Positions 15,672 to 23,243 are shown, counted from the stretch's first letter. The stretch is DNA of 24,952 nucleotides from Thermoplasmata archaeon (GCA_030040755.1 JASHTC010000179.1:1-24952), one strand, 5' to 3'. A program made the numbers and translations. Notes: generated from the sequence alone by a model not told the origin.

Positions 15672-16379
15672 GGCGACGGGGCCGACGCCCGCCGAGGTCA
15701 GGTCCGGGTTCCAGAGGCGCTCGCCTCCGCGGACGGCGTACTGGTTGCCGCCCCGCTCGGTGTGCGGCGGGAGCTGCTTCACCTTGGCGGCATTCCCGCC
15801 GCCGAGCACGACGTAGTCGGGCTCGAGCGCGTCCGACAGCAGCTTCGACACCGCCAGCACCTCCTTCTGCCACTTCTTTCGACCGTCCCGGTCGAGCGCC
15901 GCGCGGCCGACGTAGTCCTCGTAGGTCTTGCCCTTCTTGTACGGCAAGTGCGCGATCTCCATCGGCTCGATCGCCCCGTCGATGATCAAGGCGGCCCCGA
16001 GGCCGGTTCCCAGGCCGAGATACAGCATCCGGCCCCCGTGATAGCATCCGAGCGCCTGCATCACGGCGTCGTTCACGACCTTCACCGGGCGGCGAAACTC
16101 GCGCTCGAAATCGAACCCCATCCACCCCTTCCCGAGATTGTGCGGTTCGGCCACGATACGGCCCCGGACGACCAGGCCGGGGTAGCCGATCGAGACTCGG
16201 TCGAATCGCTCCCCCTGGAGGCAGGGGGCGAGCTTGCGCATCATCTCCCCGGGGTCCATCTTCGGTCCGGATCGCACCTCCCGTTCCCGCTCGCTGTCGG
16301 AGAACGCGAACTTCACGTGACCCCCGCCGATGTCCAGCACGAGGATCCGTCCAACCTTGGCGGGGGCGTTCGAACTCAT
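15618..16379 (-). CDS. ppgK: ROK-family glucokinase, PpgK-like
   Basis: A 253-residue sugar kinase that most resembles polyphosphate/ATP glucokinase. The phosphate-1 loop is LDIGGGHVKFAF (15-26), the catalytic Asp104 lies in VVNDAVMQA, phosphate-2 is GLGTGLGAAL (122-131), and VVLGGGNAAK (190-199) is the adenosine-type motif. EPMEIAHLPY occupies the place of the sugar-binding E-x-G-H. The zinc-binding C-x-C-G-x-x-G-C cluster of many ROK kinases and repressors is absent, as in PpgK. It would supply glucose 6-phosphate to Zwf in the convergent operon. Whether the phosphate donor is ATP or polyphosphate cannot be read from the sequence. ATG 16379 is chosen by homology; longer in-frame leaders look noncoding. 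Confidence 0.85.
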   Translation of the reverse strand: MSSNAPAKVGRILVLDIGGGHVKFAFSDSEREREVRSGPKMDPGEMMRKLAPCLQGERFDRVSIGYPGLVVRGRIVAEPHNLGKGWMGFDFEREFRRPVKVVNDAVMQALGCYHGGRMLYLGLGTGLGAALIIDGAIEPMEIAHLPYKKGKTYEDYVGRAALDRDGRKKWQKEVLAVSKLLSDALEPDYVVLGGGNAAKVKQLPPHTERGGNQYAVRGGERLWNPDLTSAGVGPVALARPPLAHGEPGRGRAV

Positions 16380-16401
16380 GCGCACGCCGAGCCCCCTCCG
16401 G

Positions 16402-16410
16402 GGAATAAGC
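16402..16410 (-). promoter_or_regulatory. Candidate TATA box for the glucokinase gene
   Basis: The minus-strand sequence GCTTATTCC is centred about 27 bases upstream of the glucokinase ATG in an otherwise very GC-rich gap. This spacing fits a leaderless archaeal transcript. A GGAGG lies between it and the ATG but rather far from the start for a ribosome binding site. Confidence 0.35.
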
Positions 16411-16452
16411 GTCCGGGGCCGACCCCCCGCCCCGTCGCCGGCCCGCCGACCC

Positions 16453-17430
16453 CTACTCGGACGGGATGGGCAGGAAGCCTCGCCGGAGCTCGAGCGCGCC
16501 GGTCGTGCGGTTGATGGTGCCCCGGACCCCGAACGTTCGTCCGAAGGCCATGGGTTCGACCACGTACCAGGCGACGTCGTAGACGCCGCCCCGTTCGACG
16601 GCACGGCCGAAGTGGAACATCTCCCCCAGCCATCCGCTCAGCGTGACGGCCGACACGTAGGTCCGGTCGAGCGCCTCCTGCGGGGTGGCCACCGGTCCGG
16701 GCCGGGGCGCGAGCTTCGCGACCCGGAGGTACTGCTCGGGCGAGGGGTGCCGCTCGCCCAACGTGAGCCGACGGAAACGGATCTGGTAGTGCTCCGCGTC
16801 CTGCTCCTCCCGCACGATGAGCCATCTCCACGGGTTCGTGGAAGGGGCCACCTCGGTGAACCCCTCGCGCCGGGCGATCCGGCCCGCCCGCCAACGGGCC
16901 GTACCTCGGACGAGCAGGTAGGCGCCGTACACCGCGACCAGGATCCAGACGGTGACGATCCAGGTGCTGAGCGCGACGGTTCCGTGTTCCTCGATGAGCA
17001 CCACCAGGGTGCCGACCGTGAGCACCAGCGTGACCAGGCTGACGGCCACGTCGGCATCGAGGCGGAGCTGGCGACGCGAGAAGGGGGCGAGGGGGGTCAC
17101 GGCGAAGTTCGTGAACCCGTCCAGGAGGAGGTGGGAGAGGCCGCCGACCTCCATCGCGACGAAGTACAGGACGGTCGAGGCATGGGTGAAGTAGGGCAGG
17201 TACGGAACGAGGAAACAGCCGACGGCCGCGATGACCGTGACCCCGAGCACCGAGTGGACGATCCCGCGATGCTCGAGGGCGGGGAAGCGGCGGGCGAGCG
17301 GAAAAAGGAGGATGTCCCCATCGGGGAGCCCGCCCGCGAGGGCCCCCGCCGCGATGTACGAGGGGGCGGCCGGACCCCAGATGATGAAGGAGAGAAGGTA
17401 GGCGAAGATGACGTGGGTGAATAGATCCAT
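16453..17430 (-). CDS. Membrane metal-dependent hydrolase, DUF457/YdjM type
   Basis: A 325-residue protein whose first 190 or so residues contain several hydrophobic helices and the polar motifs of the LexA-binding/YdjM-like hydrolase family: His6 (DLFTHVIFAYLL), LPDGDIL with Asp37 and Asp39, HRGIVHS (54-60) and LSHLLLDGFTNFAVTPLAPF with His100 and Asp104. These conserved His/Asp residues are thought to bind metal near the membrane. The C-terminal 130 or so residues are soluble and unrecognised, with a RYVSAVTL-like strand pattern; this extra domain is not part of the core family. GGAGG lies 9 bases upstream of the ATG. It is convergent with no gene; the glucokinase precedes it in the same direction with a gap of 73 bases. 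The substrate is unknown. Confidence 0.82.
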   Translation of the reverse strand: MDLFTHVIFAYLLSFIIWGPAAPSYIAAGALAGGLPDGDILLFPLARRFPALEHRGIVHSVLGVTVIAAVGCFLVPYLPYFTHASTVLYFVAMEVGGLSHLLLDGFTNFAVTPLAPFSRRQLRLDADVAVSLVTLVLTVGTLVVLIEEHGTVALSTWIVTVWILVAVYGAYLLVRGTARWRAGRIARREGFTEVAPSTNPWRWLIVREEQDAEHYQIRFRRLTLGERHPSPEQYLRVAKLAPRPGPVATPQEALDRTYVSAVTLSGWLGEMFHFGRAVERGGVYDVAWYVVEPMAFGRTFGVRGTINRTTGALELRRGFLPIPSE

Positions 17431-17619
17431 CCGGGCATCCTCCGTGCGGTAGCGGGGCTCTGCCCCACCGGACCGGCCGCCGTCAAAAAGATGTCGGGGC
17501 GGTGGAACCTCGTCGGCCAAGCGGAGCTGGGAGTCGCACGACTCGGTACGGCGACGTCGGGTCGGGGGCCCCGCCCCAGTTCCCGGATCGCCGCGCGAGC
17601 GCTCGCAGCGTCGGGCTGC

Positions 17620-18084
17620 TCAACCTCGTCCGTACCGGCCCATGAATTCGGCCGCTTCGATGGACTTCGCCCGCGCGGCGGCCTCGGCCTCCTTCGCGTC
17701 CAATCCGGGGCGGGCGCCCAGGGGCTCGCGCAGGGCGTAGAGTCGGAAGAAGTACCGGTGAGGCTGGCCCGGGGGAGGCGAAGGACCGCCGTACCCCGGA
17801 CGCTTCCAGCTGTTTCGCCCCTGACGACTTCCATCGGGAAGGGACGGGTCCCGTGCCACTCCCTCCGGGAGGCCCCTCGCGGTGCCGGGTATGTCGTAGA
17901 TGACCCAATGCACCCACGTCCCTACCGGGGCATCGGGGTCGTCGCAGATTAACGCGAACGCCCTGGTTCCCGGGGGCACTCCATCAAACTCGAGCGGGGG
18001 GGAAATATCTTCTCCGTCGCCCGTGTACTTCGTCGGAATCGTCGCCCCAGACTGCCACTGCCGTGAACTGACCTTCAGCACCAT
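17620..18084 (-). CDS. YbhB/YbcL-family PEBP (Raf kinase inhibitor-like) protein
   Basis: A 154-residue phosphatidylethanolamine-binding-protein fold. Diagnostic segments are YTGDGEDISPPLEF (20-33), the anion-pocket motif CDDPDAPVGTWVHWVIYDIP (47-66), and a C-terminal RYFFRLYAL. No signal peptide is seen. Bacterial and archaeal members bind small anionic ligands, and their cellular function is poorly known. The ATG at 18084 has GGAGG seven bases upstream. It is monocistronic as far as can be seen, with 189 bases to the DUF457 gene downstream and 264 bases to the YciI-like gene upstream. Confidence 0.9.
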   Translation of the reverse strand: MVLKVSSRQWQSGATIPTKYTGDGEDISPPLEFDGVPPGTRAFALICDDPDAPVGTWVHWVIYDIPGTARGLPEGVARDPSLPDGSRQGRNSWKRPGYGGPSPPPGQPHRYFFRLYALREPLGARPGLDAKEAEAAARAKSIEAAEFMGRYGRG

Positions 18085-18348
18085 CGTTCCGCCTCCCCCG
18101 GCCCCCTTGCCGGCCCCCCGCGCTCCAGCGCCGGGAGAGGGACGTATCCTGCTATTCAAGCAATCGGTGGGAGGTCGAGGAAGGCAGATCCGCCAGCTCC
18201 GGCCACGTGCCGGAGACCACCCACGGGCGTGAGGCTCGGGCCAACCAGGGCATAGGGACGGGTGCCGGGTTCCGAAGCGGGTGGGCCAGGGGCTCGAGAG
18301 CTCGGGGGGGGTTAACCCGACGCGGGTCGGGACCGACGGCGACGCGCG

Positions 18349-18657
18349 TTATCCGTGCGAGCCGGCCAGGCGTGGGTTGCCGACCAACACCTCCCACGGT
18401 TCGATCGAGAAGAGGCGAAGGGTCCCGTCCTTTCGCCACGGGTCTGTCGCGAGCCGGTTTCTGGCGGCCTGCTCGCTCTCCGCCTCCACGATCAGTAACG
18501 ACCTGGTCGGTGACAGGGGGCCCACCAGGAGGAAGAACCCCTCACGAGCCAGAGCGTCGATGTACGCCGCGTGCTCGACCCACCCCGCCTGGTCGCGTCG
18601 CGAGCGCGAGTCGTTCCACGCGGGTCCCCTCTCGTTGACTACGGCGAAGTAGGTCAT
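18349..18657 (-). CDS. YciI-like protein
   Basis: A 102-residue protein with the YciI ferredoxin-like fold pattern: MTYFAVVNERGPAW at the start, then helix WVEHAAYIDALAREG with His29 and Asp34 in the positions of the conserved His/Asp pair, the strand FFLLVGPLS, SLLIVEAESEQAARNRLATD, and a last strand RLFSIEPWEVLVG. Family members are small enzymes or partners with a His-Asp active site, some of them dehydrochlorinase-like; the substrate is not known here. The ATG at 18657 matches the family start; GGAG lies about 8 bases upstream and a TATA candidate 51 bases upstream, so it has its own promoter. Confidence 0.85.
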   Translation of the reverse strand: MTYFAVVNERGPAWNDSRSRRDQAGWVEHAAYIDALAREGFFLLVGPLSPTRSLLIVEAESEQAARNRLATDPWRKDGTLRLFSIEPWEVLVGNPRLAGSHG

Positions 18658-18703
18658 ACCGTCGCTCCGTGCGTCCGGTCCCTCCCCGCCGATCCGGAGC
18701 GCA

Positions 18704-18712
18704 TCTAAATAG
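18704..18712 (-). promoter_or_regulatory. Candidate TATA box for the YciI-like gene
   Basis: CTATTTAGA on the minus strand is a good archaeal TATA match in GC-rich surroundings. It lies about 51 bases before the ATG, which predicts a leader of about 25 bases that contains the GGAG ribosome binding site. Confidence 0.5.
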
Positions 18713-18872
18713 AGCGGGGCCCGACCGGAGAGTCGGCACGACCGGCCCGAGGGGGCTCCTCGCAACCGAGCGGAGGCCCGGCGGCCAGGTCCGGGGCCGG
18801 TGCGCAGGAACGCCGGTCCCTCCCGGTACGTCGGAGAGGGTTAGTCCGCACGATCGATGGGCGGCCCGCGGG

Positions 18873-19706
18873 TCACCGCGACCTCCCCAGCTCGTCCCAG
18901 ACCTTCCCGAGGTTCCCGCGATGGGCAGCGCCATACCCCTTCGGAAGGGCCCGATATCGCGCGGGAGGGAGGACGTCTTCGAGGGGGGTCTCCACGAACT
19001 TCTCCCGGGAGATGCCCGTTCGTCGCGCGACGCGGGCTTGGGCCCGGATCCGTCGGAGGTACCGGATATCTCCGGCCAGCCGGGAGCCCCGGCAGGGCGG
19101 CCCGTGCCCTTGGAGGATCATCCGAGGTCGCAGGCCCTGGATCCGTCGCAAAGACCGGATCTCCTCGAGGCTGTCGCCGAAAATGACGAACGGGAGGTCC
19201 ATCACCGTATCTCCCGCGATGAAGATCCGGCGGTCCGGGAGAAAGACTCCGATCGAATCGGAGGTGTGTCCCGGTACATGGAGGAGCTGGATCTCAGTCC
19301 CATCCAGCTCCAGGGAGGCTCTCCGGGCGAACAGACGGTCGGGCAGCTTGAGACGCAACCCTCCCGCCCGGGGGTCGCGCGGGCCGCCGACCCACTTGGG
19401 CCAGTACTGCTGGAGATACTTCGGTCCGGTCACATGGGCCCAGATGGGACAGGCGAAGAGGCAGTTCCCGATGGTGTGGTCCGTGTGCCAATGGGTGTTG
19501 ACGAGGGCCTCGGGCTCGACCCCCCATCGCTGAATCCGTCGGAACATTCGTCGGGCGTCGCCCGGCCGGTACAGGTCGTCGACGACCACCGCGCGTCGTC
19601 CGGAGACGATGACGACGGCATTGACTCCCGCCCCCCAATCGTGCGACCCGGAGATGAGCCAAACCCCGTCCGCTACCTCCTCTTCTCTGTACGGGTCGCT
19701 TACCAT
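18873..19706 (-). CDS. Metallo-beta-lactamase-fold hydrolase
   Basis: A 277-residue MBL-superfamily enzyme with a full set of metal ligands: THWHTDH (His72, His74, Asp76, His77), His147 in VPGHTSDS, Asp166 in IAGDTVMD, and His201 in LQGHGPP. The early part (VADGVWLISG, VVIVSGRRAVVVDD) is the standard first beta sheet. A C-terminal helical tail of about 70 residues follows the last ligand. No signal peptide is visible. The general MBL group includes thioesterases, lactonases and glyoxalase II-like enzymes, so the substrate is open. ATG 19706 is preferred to the GTG at 19715. It lies just downstream of tRNA-Lys on the same strand, with a gap of 143 bases. Confidence 0.9.
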   Translation of the reverse strand: MVSDPYREEEVADGVWLISGSHDWGAGVNAVVIVSGRRAVVVDDLYRPGDARRMFRRIQRWGVEPEALVNTHWHTDHTIGNCLFACPIWAHVTGPKYLQQYWPKWVGGPRDPRAGGLRLKLPDRLFARRASLELDGTEIQLLHVPGHTSDSIGVFLPDRRIFIAGDTVMDLPFVIFGDSLEEIRSLRRIQGLRPRMILQGHGPPCRGSRLAGDIRYLRRIRAQARVARRTGISREKFVETPLEDVLPPARYRALPKGYGAAHRGNLGKVWDELGRSR

Positions 19707-19849
19707 CGATGGCACCGGAACGGATTCCAGTCTGCCGGCGATCGACCGGAGTTCCCCGGGTCAGTGAGCCCTAGACCTAAAGACCCGTTGGGAAGCCTCC
19801 CTGCCCTCCGGGGGGCATGTCGAAGGAACAACGACCCCACCCGGGTGCC

Positions 19850-19922
19850 CGGGCCCGAGGGGATTCGAACCCCTGACCTTGCGGTTAAGAGCCGCCTGCT
19901 CTACCGACTGAGCTACGGGCCC
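19850..19922 (-). tRNA. tRNA-Lys (anticodon CUU)
   Basis: A 73-base cloverleaf: acceptor stem GGGCCCG/CGGGCCC with discriminator G, D-stem GCTC/GAGC, anticodon loop CTCTTAA giving anticodon CTT (reads AAG), and T-arm AGGGG-TTCGAAT-CCCCT. The anticodon stem GGCGG/CCGCA has a G-A mismatch at 27-43. There is no intron, and CCA is not encoded. Confidence 0.96.
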
Positions 19923-19951
19923 ATGGACGGCTCGGGCCGACCTGCCCCCGA

Positions 19952-19961
19952 GAGATAAAGG
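19952..19961 (-). promoter_or_regulatory. TATA box for tRNA-Lys
   Basis: CCTTTATCTC on the minus strand lies about 34 bases upstream of the tRNA 5' end and between the deoxyhypusine synthase stop and the tRNA. The spacing fits a short 5' leader removed by RNase P. Confidence 0.55.
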
Positions 19962-19974
19962 CTCGGGGCGCCGC

Positions 19975-20919
19975 TCAGCGACCCATCCGCTCGAGCGCGG
20001 CCCCGACCATCAGCGGGAGGAGGAGCGTGACGTCGCCCTCGACGGTGAGGTGGCGGGCGCTCGGCTTCACCTTCCCCCAGGAGATGGCCTCGCGCGTGCG
20101 CGCCCCGGAGAGGCTGCCGTCCCACTCGACGGCGGTGGTGAGGTAGAGCGCGGCGTCCAGCCCCTCGCGGAACTGGTTCCACCAGATCGTGTGGTGCTTG
20201 GAGATGCCCCCCCCGAGCATCACGGCTCCGCTCCGCTTGGCCTCGAAGACGAGGTCGGAGAGGCGCTGCTCGTCGCCCAGCAGGTCGAACGAGAGCCCTT
20301 TGTGGTCCTGCCAGTAGAGCCAGACCTGCGAGCCGACCGCGCCGTCCGTGACCCCCGGCACAAAGACCGGGACCTTCCGCTCGTAGGCCGCCCGCAGGAT
20401 GCTGGTCCGGCCCGCGCTCGCGGGGATCGCCGCCCCGATCGCCGCGGACAGGTCGACGGTCGAGAGCGCGCGGGTACCTCCCTTCCACAGCCGCTCGAGG
20501 ATGGGGCGCATCCTCTGCTCGATGACCTTCCCGTAGTTCGCCTCCGGGATCACGAGGTTGCCGAGCCGGTAGAGGTGGCGACGGTGGAGCGCCCCGTCGT
20601 CCAGGTCCCATCCCCCGTGGTAGTACGGGCGGAACGACCGGGCGAGGTCGTGGTCGAGCGTGCCGCACGTGGTGATCACCGCGTCCACGTACCCCTCCCG
20701 CACCAGGGTGGCGAGGACGCCGCGCGTGCCCGTCGCCACGATGTCGGCCGGGAAGGAGAGGAACGTGGTCATCTCCCGGTCACTGAGGATCCGGGCGAGG
20801 AGGTCGACCCCGTCCGCGACCCCCTTGGCGCTGAACCCGCCCCCCGCCTCGAGACGACGCATCAGCGTGTCCAGAGAAGGGGCGTCGTCGACCCGAACGT
20901 CCTCCACGCGGCGCGGCAT
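19975..20919 (-). CDS. dys: Deoxyhypusine synthase
   Basis: A 314-residue NAD-dependent enzyme that transfers the aminobutyl group of spermidine to a lysine of archaeal aIF5A. The Rossmann-like core shows VITTCGTLDHDLARSF and GGGISKHHTIWWNQF. NAD/spermidine-pocket segments include DGAVGSQVWLYWQDH and DGSLSGARTREAISWGK, whose Lys in SWGKVKP matches the catalytic Lys of eukaryotic enzymes. Length is normal for archaea. GAGG lies 6 bases before the ATG. It is the third gene of a minus-strand operon after aIF2-beta and the presenilin-type protease (22-base gap). The aIF5A gene itself is not in the window. Confidence 0.96.
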   Translation of the reverse strand: MPRRVEDVRVDDAPSLDTLMRRLEAGGGFSAKGVADGVDLLARILSDREMTTFLSFPADIVATGTRGVLATLVREGYVDAVITTCGTLDHDLARSFRPYYHGGWDLDDGALHRRHLYRLGNLVIPEANYGKVIEQRMRPILERLWKGGTRALSTVDLSAAIGAAIPASAGRTSILRAAYERKVPVFVPGVTDGAVGSQVWLYWQDHKGLSFDLLGDEQRLSDLVFEAKRSGAVMLGGGISKHHTIWWNQFREGLDAALYLTTAVEWDGSLSGARTREAISWGKVKPSARHLTVEGDVTLLLPLMVGAALERMGR

Positions 20920-20941
20920 CGACCGCCTCGGCCTCGGGGGC

Positions 20942-21910
20942 CTAGATGCCTCCCGTGAGCCCGAGCGTGACGGAGTGGAAGAGCAGGACGTAGAGGACTG
21001 CGTAGCCCAGCAGCGCGCCGCCGTTGAGGAGCGGAAGGCCGGCTTGCGGGTTCCCCCGGAGCACGAGGGTCATCAGGAACCCATAGCCCAGCAGGCTGCC
21101 CACGAGGGCCCCCAGAGCGACCCACAGGTTCGCCCCCAGGCCGAGGACGAGCGGATGGGTCGGGAGCCAGACGAACGCGGAGGCCACGAGCGTCCCCGGG
21201 ATGACCACGTCGCCGAGGCCCATGAACAGCGCCGAGCGCTCCTCGGCCGGCTGCGCGCGGACCTCCTTCAGCGTGGCGGCGTGGGTGTAGTCGTAGCCGG
21301 CCGAATCCGGCATGACGAGGAGGATCGGGAGCTTCATGTCCGTCACGGCGTCCGCGAGCGAGACCATATGCTTCGTCCAGTAGACCGCGATCGCGTCGTA
21401 GACGAGGAGGGCGACCAGGAGGATGAAGGCGGGCAGGATTGCGAACGAGATCCCCAGGATCGCGATCAGCGCCCCGGCGGCCAGGAACCCGGTGAGGTCG
21501 ACCACCCACCACTGCGGCTCCGTGAGGAGCGCGAGGTAGAGCGTGGCGCTCGCGGCGCCGGCGAGGACGATCGCCGGCGCGACGACGTTCTCGGCCGCGT
21601 ACGGGGGCGGCAGATAGCTCGGCAGCGGGAGGATCGAGAACGTCGCATACAGGGTCACGTAGAGCGCGCCGGCGATCCCGACCAGGATCAGCTGGCGCAG
21701 GGCGGCCAGGCCGCCCTGCTTCCGTGCGATGTACAGGATCGCGAGGGGGGCGAGGACGATCAGCGCGATGATGGCGACGGGCGCGGTGATGCTCGAGGGG
21801 TTGGAGGTCGACGAGAGCCCGGCGCTCCGGAACGGGTCGGCGAGCACGAGGCCGACCGCCTGCGCGCCGACGTAGAGCGCGAGCAGGCCCATCCAGCGAA
21901 CGCTGCGCAT
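20942..21910 (-). CDS. Presenilin-like intramembrane aspartyl protease (family A22)
   Basis: A 322-residue polytopic membrane protein with about nine hydrophobic segments. The two catalytic motifs are present: YD in LLVYDAIAVY (Asp172) and GLGD in FMGLGDVVIPG (Asp234). The third, the PAL-type motif near the C-terminus, appears as AGLPLLNGGAL (290-300), a slight variant. A hydrophilic loop rich in charged residues lies between the catalytic helices (about 200-228), as in archaeal homologues. Family members cleave membrane-spanning helices; no substrate is known here. It starts 6 bases after the aIF2-beta stop and precedes deoxyhypusine synthase by 22 bases, so all three are probably one transcript. 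Confidence 0.93.
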   Translation of the reverse strand: MRSVRWMGLLALYVGAQAVGLVLADPFRSAGLSSTSNPSSITAPVAIIALIVLAPLAILYIARKQGGLAALRQLILVGIAGALYVTLYATFSILPLPSYLPPPYAAENVVAPAIVLAGAASATLYLALLTEPQWWVVDLTGFLAAGALIAILGISFAILPAFILLVALLVYDAIAVYWTKHMVSLADAVTDMKLPILLVMPDSAGYDYTHAATLKEVRAQPAEERSALFMGLGDVVIPGTLVASAFVWLPTHPLVLGLGANLWVALGALVGSLLGYGFLMTLVLRGNPQAGLPLLNGGALLGYAVLYVLLFHSVTLGLTGGI

Positions 21911-21916
21911 CGTCCG

Positions 21917-22534
21917 TTACGGCTGCACGACCGCGTAGGCGTTGTTGCCGAGGACCTTCGTGACCTTCGCGTTCACCGTGGTCCCCCGCTGGGTCGCGCC
22001 CGTGACGAAGATGACGAACCCTTCCTTCTTGGCGACCCCGTCCCCGCGCCGCCCGACGTCCTCGATGGTGAGCCGGTAGACCTCGCCGACCTCGACCGGG
22101 GCCTTCGGCTTCTCCGGGGTGACGACCCGGCGCATCGTGACCGGGCGCTGGGCGCCGCACGCCTCGCAGATGAGCAGGGTCAACCGCCCGTCCTTCGCGA
22201 GGTGAGTGTCGGGGCGCTTGCACTCCGAGCAGATCACGTACTTGGCGGTGTACTCGCGCAGTCGGGAGGCGATCTGCTCCTTCGTGATGCGCGACTTGAG
22301 GACGCCCCGCGGCAGGTCGAGCACTCCGGGGCAGCCGAGCTCGCGGGCGAGGTAGCCGATCACGTGGGCCGGCTCGCGCCGGAGCACGGTCGTGATCTCC
22401 TGGAAGTTGCGGACGACCGTGTTCTTCCCGTCGGACATCACGTCCGGCTCGGGCACGACGAACCGCTCGCCCCCGGTGCGGACCGGGGGCAGCTTCGCGC
22501 GCGCTCGCTCGAGCAGGACCTGGTAGGCTTCCAT
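21917..22534 (-). CDS. eif2b: Translation initiation factor aIF2 subunit beta with C-terminal TRAM domain
   Basis: A 205-residue protein of the ternary complex that brings initiator tRNA to the ribosome. The N-terminal helix binds the gamma subunit; the central alpha/beta domain (about 25-95) includes the segment GKNTVVRNFQEI. A C2-C2 zinc ribbon follows, with Cys102, Cys105, Cys123 and Cys126 (CSEC and CEAC). Residues about 148-204 (EVGEVYRLTIEDVGRRGDGV and TTVNAKVTKVLGNNAYA) form a TRAM RNA-binding domain, an extension known in some euryarchaeal aIF2-beta proteins. GGAG lies 8 bases before the ATG. It is the first gene of the aIF2-beta, presenilin, deoxyhypusine synthase operon. Confidence 0.96.
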   Translation of the reverse strand: MEAYQVLLERARAKLPPVRTGGERFVVPEPDVMSDGKNTVVRNFQEITTVLRREPAHVIGYLARELGCPGVLDLPRGVLKSRITKEQIASRLREYTAKYVICSECKRPDTHLAKDGRLTLLICEACGAQRPVTMRRVVTPEKPKAPVEVGEVYRLTIEDVGRRGDGVAKKEGFVIFVTGATQRGTTVNAKVTKVLGNNAYAVVQP

Positions 22535-22561
22535 TCGGGACGCTCCTAGACCGGGGGCACG

Positions 22562-22570
22562 GGCTTAAGG
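22562..22570 (-). promoter_or_regulatory. Candidate TATA-like element for the aIF2-beta operon
   Basis: CCTTAAGCC on the minus strand is the only AT-rich spot in the 61-base gap before aIF2-beta, centred 32 bases upstream of its ATG. It is a weak match. Confidence 0.28.
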
Positions 22571-22595
22571 CTTCGCCGCCCCCGGTCGCTCCGAC

Positions 22596-23243
22596 CTAGG
22601 GGAAATCGCCGAGGAGGGCGAGGGCTTGGCCCAGGTCCTTCTCCGTGATGACGCGGGTGGCGGCGGCCCGCACCGCGTCGTCCGCGGGGAGGAAGGCGAC
22701 CCCGACCTTGCTCCGCCGGAACATGCCGATATCGATCTCCGAGTTGCCGATCGACGCGGTCTCGGCCGGGGAGACGCCGAGCTGGTGCTGGAGACCTTCG
22801 AGCACCTTTTCCTTCCCGTAGATCGGCACCCGCACGATCCCCTCGCCCGTCAGGCGCCCGTCGGCGGTCACCCGGAACCCGTTCGCGAGCACGAGATCGA
22901 TCCCCAGCTCCCGGGCGACCCGGTGCGCGAGGAGGTCGATCCCCCCGCTGAGGATCGCGGTGCGCGCCCCGGCGGCGTGCAGCCCGTCCACGAGCCGTTT
23001 CGCCCCCGGCATCACCGGGACGGCGGCGAGGATCCGCTCGAGGTCCTCCACCGAGAGCTCCGGGGCGTGCCGCCGCCAGATCCGGACGTCGCTGCGGATG
23101 AACTCGTGGTCGTCGATCCGTCCGGCGAGGAAGTCGCGCAGCCCGTCGGCGTTGTGGTCCTGGAAGTAGTGGTGGACCGCCGCCCAGGAGCTCTCGACGT
23201 CGACGAGCGTCCCGTCCATGTCGATCGGGACGAGCTTAAGCAC
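22596..23243 (-). CDS. HAD-IB phosphatase, phosphoserine phosphatase (SerB)-like
   Basis: A 215-residue phosphatase. Motif I is PIDMDGTLV, with the DxD nucleophile and acid/base pair; motif II is AILSGGID, motif III is the Lys of YGKEKVLEGL, and motif IV is SIGNSEIDIGMF. The alpha-helical cap (about 18-75) and the segment VMPGAKRLVDGLHAAG are typical of SerB. The substrate could be phosphoserine, but HAD-IB proteins vary. It lacks an ATG: GTG at 23243 is used, overlapping the aldo/keto reductase stop by 8 bases, with GGGG five bases upstream. It is the last gene of the ValRS, AKR, HAD unit. Confidence 0.88.
   Translation of the reverse strand: MLKLVPIDMDGTLVDVESSWAAVHHYFQDHNADGLRDFLAGRIDDHEFIRSDVRIWRRHAPELSVEDLERILAAVPVMPGAKRLVDGLHAAGARTAILSGGIDLLAHRVARELGIDLVLANGFRVTADGRLTGEGIVRVPIYGKEKVLEGLQHQLGVSPAETASIGNSEIDIGMFRRSKVGVAFLPADDAVRAAATRVITEKDLGQALALLGDFP

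Noticed and set aside
17481..17500. T-run (CATCTTTTTGACGG on the minus strand) as a terminator of the PEBP gene or promoter of the DUF457 gene
   Set aside because: It is over 120 bases after the PEBP stop and about 60 before the DUF457 start, so neither role is supported by spacing.
18152..18439. Possible small minus-strand gene (95 codons) upstream of the PEBP gene
   Set aside because: It overlaps the YciI-like gene, has no recognisable fold and no clear ribosome binding site.
18873..19706. Annotation of the MBL-fold protein as a beta-CASP RNase because it neighbours a tRNA gene
   Set aside because: It is too short and lacks the beta-CASP and KH domains of archaeal nucleases; it has the compact hydrolase ligand set only.
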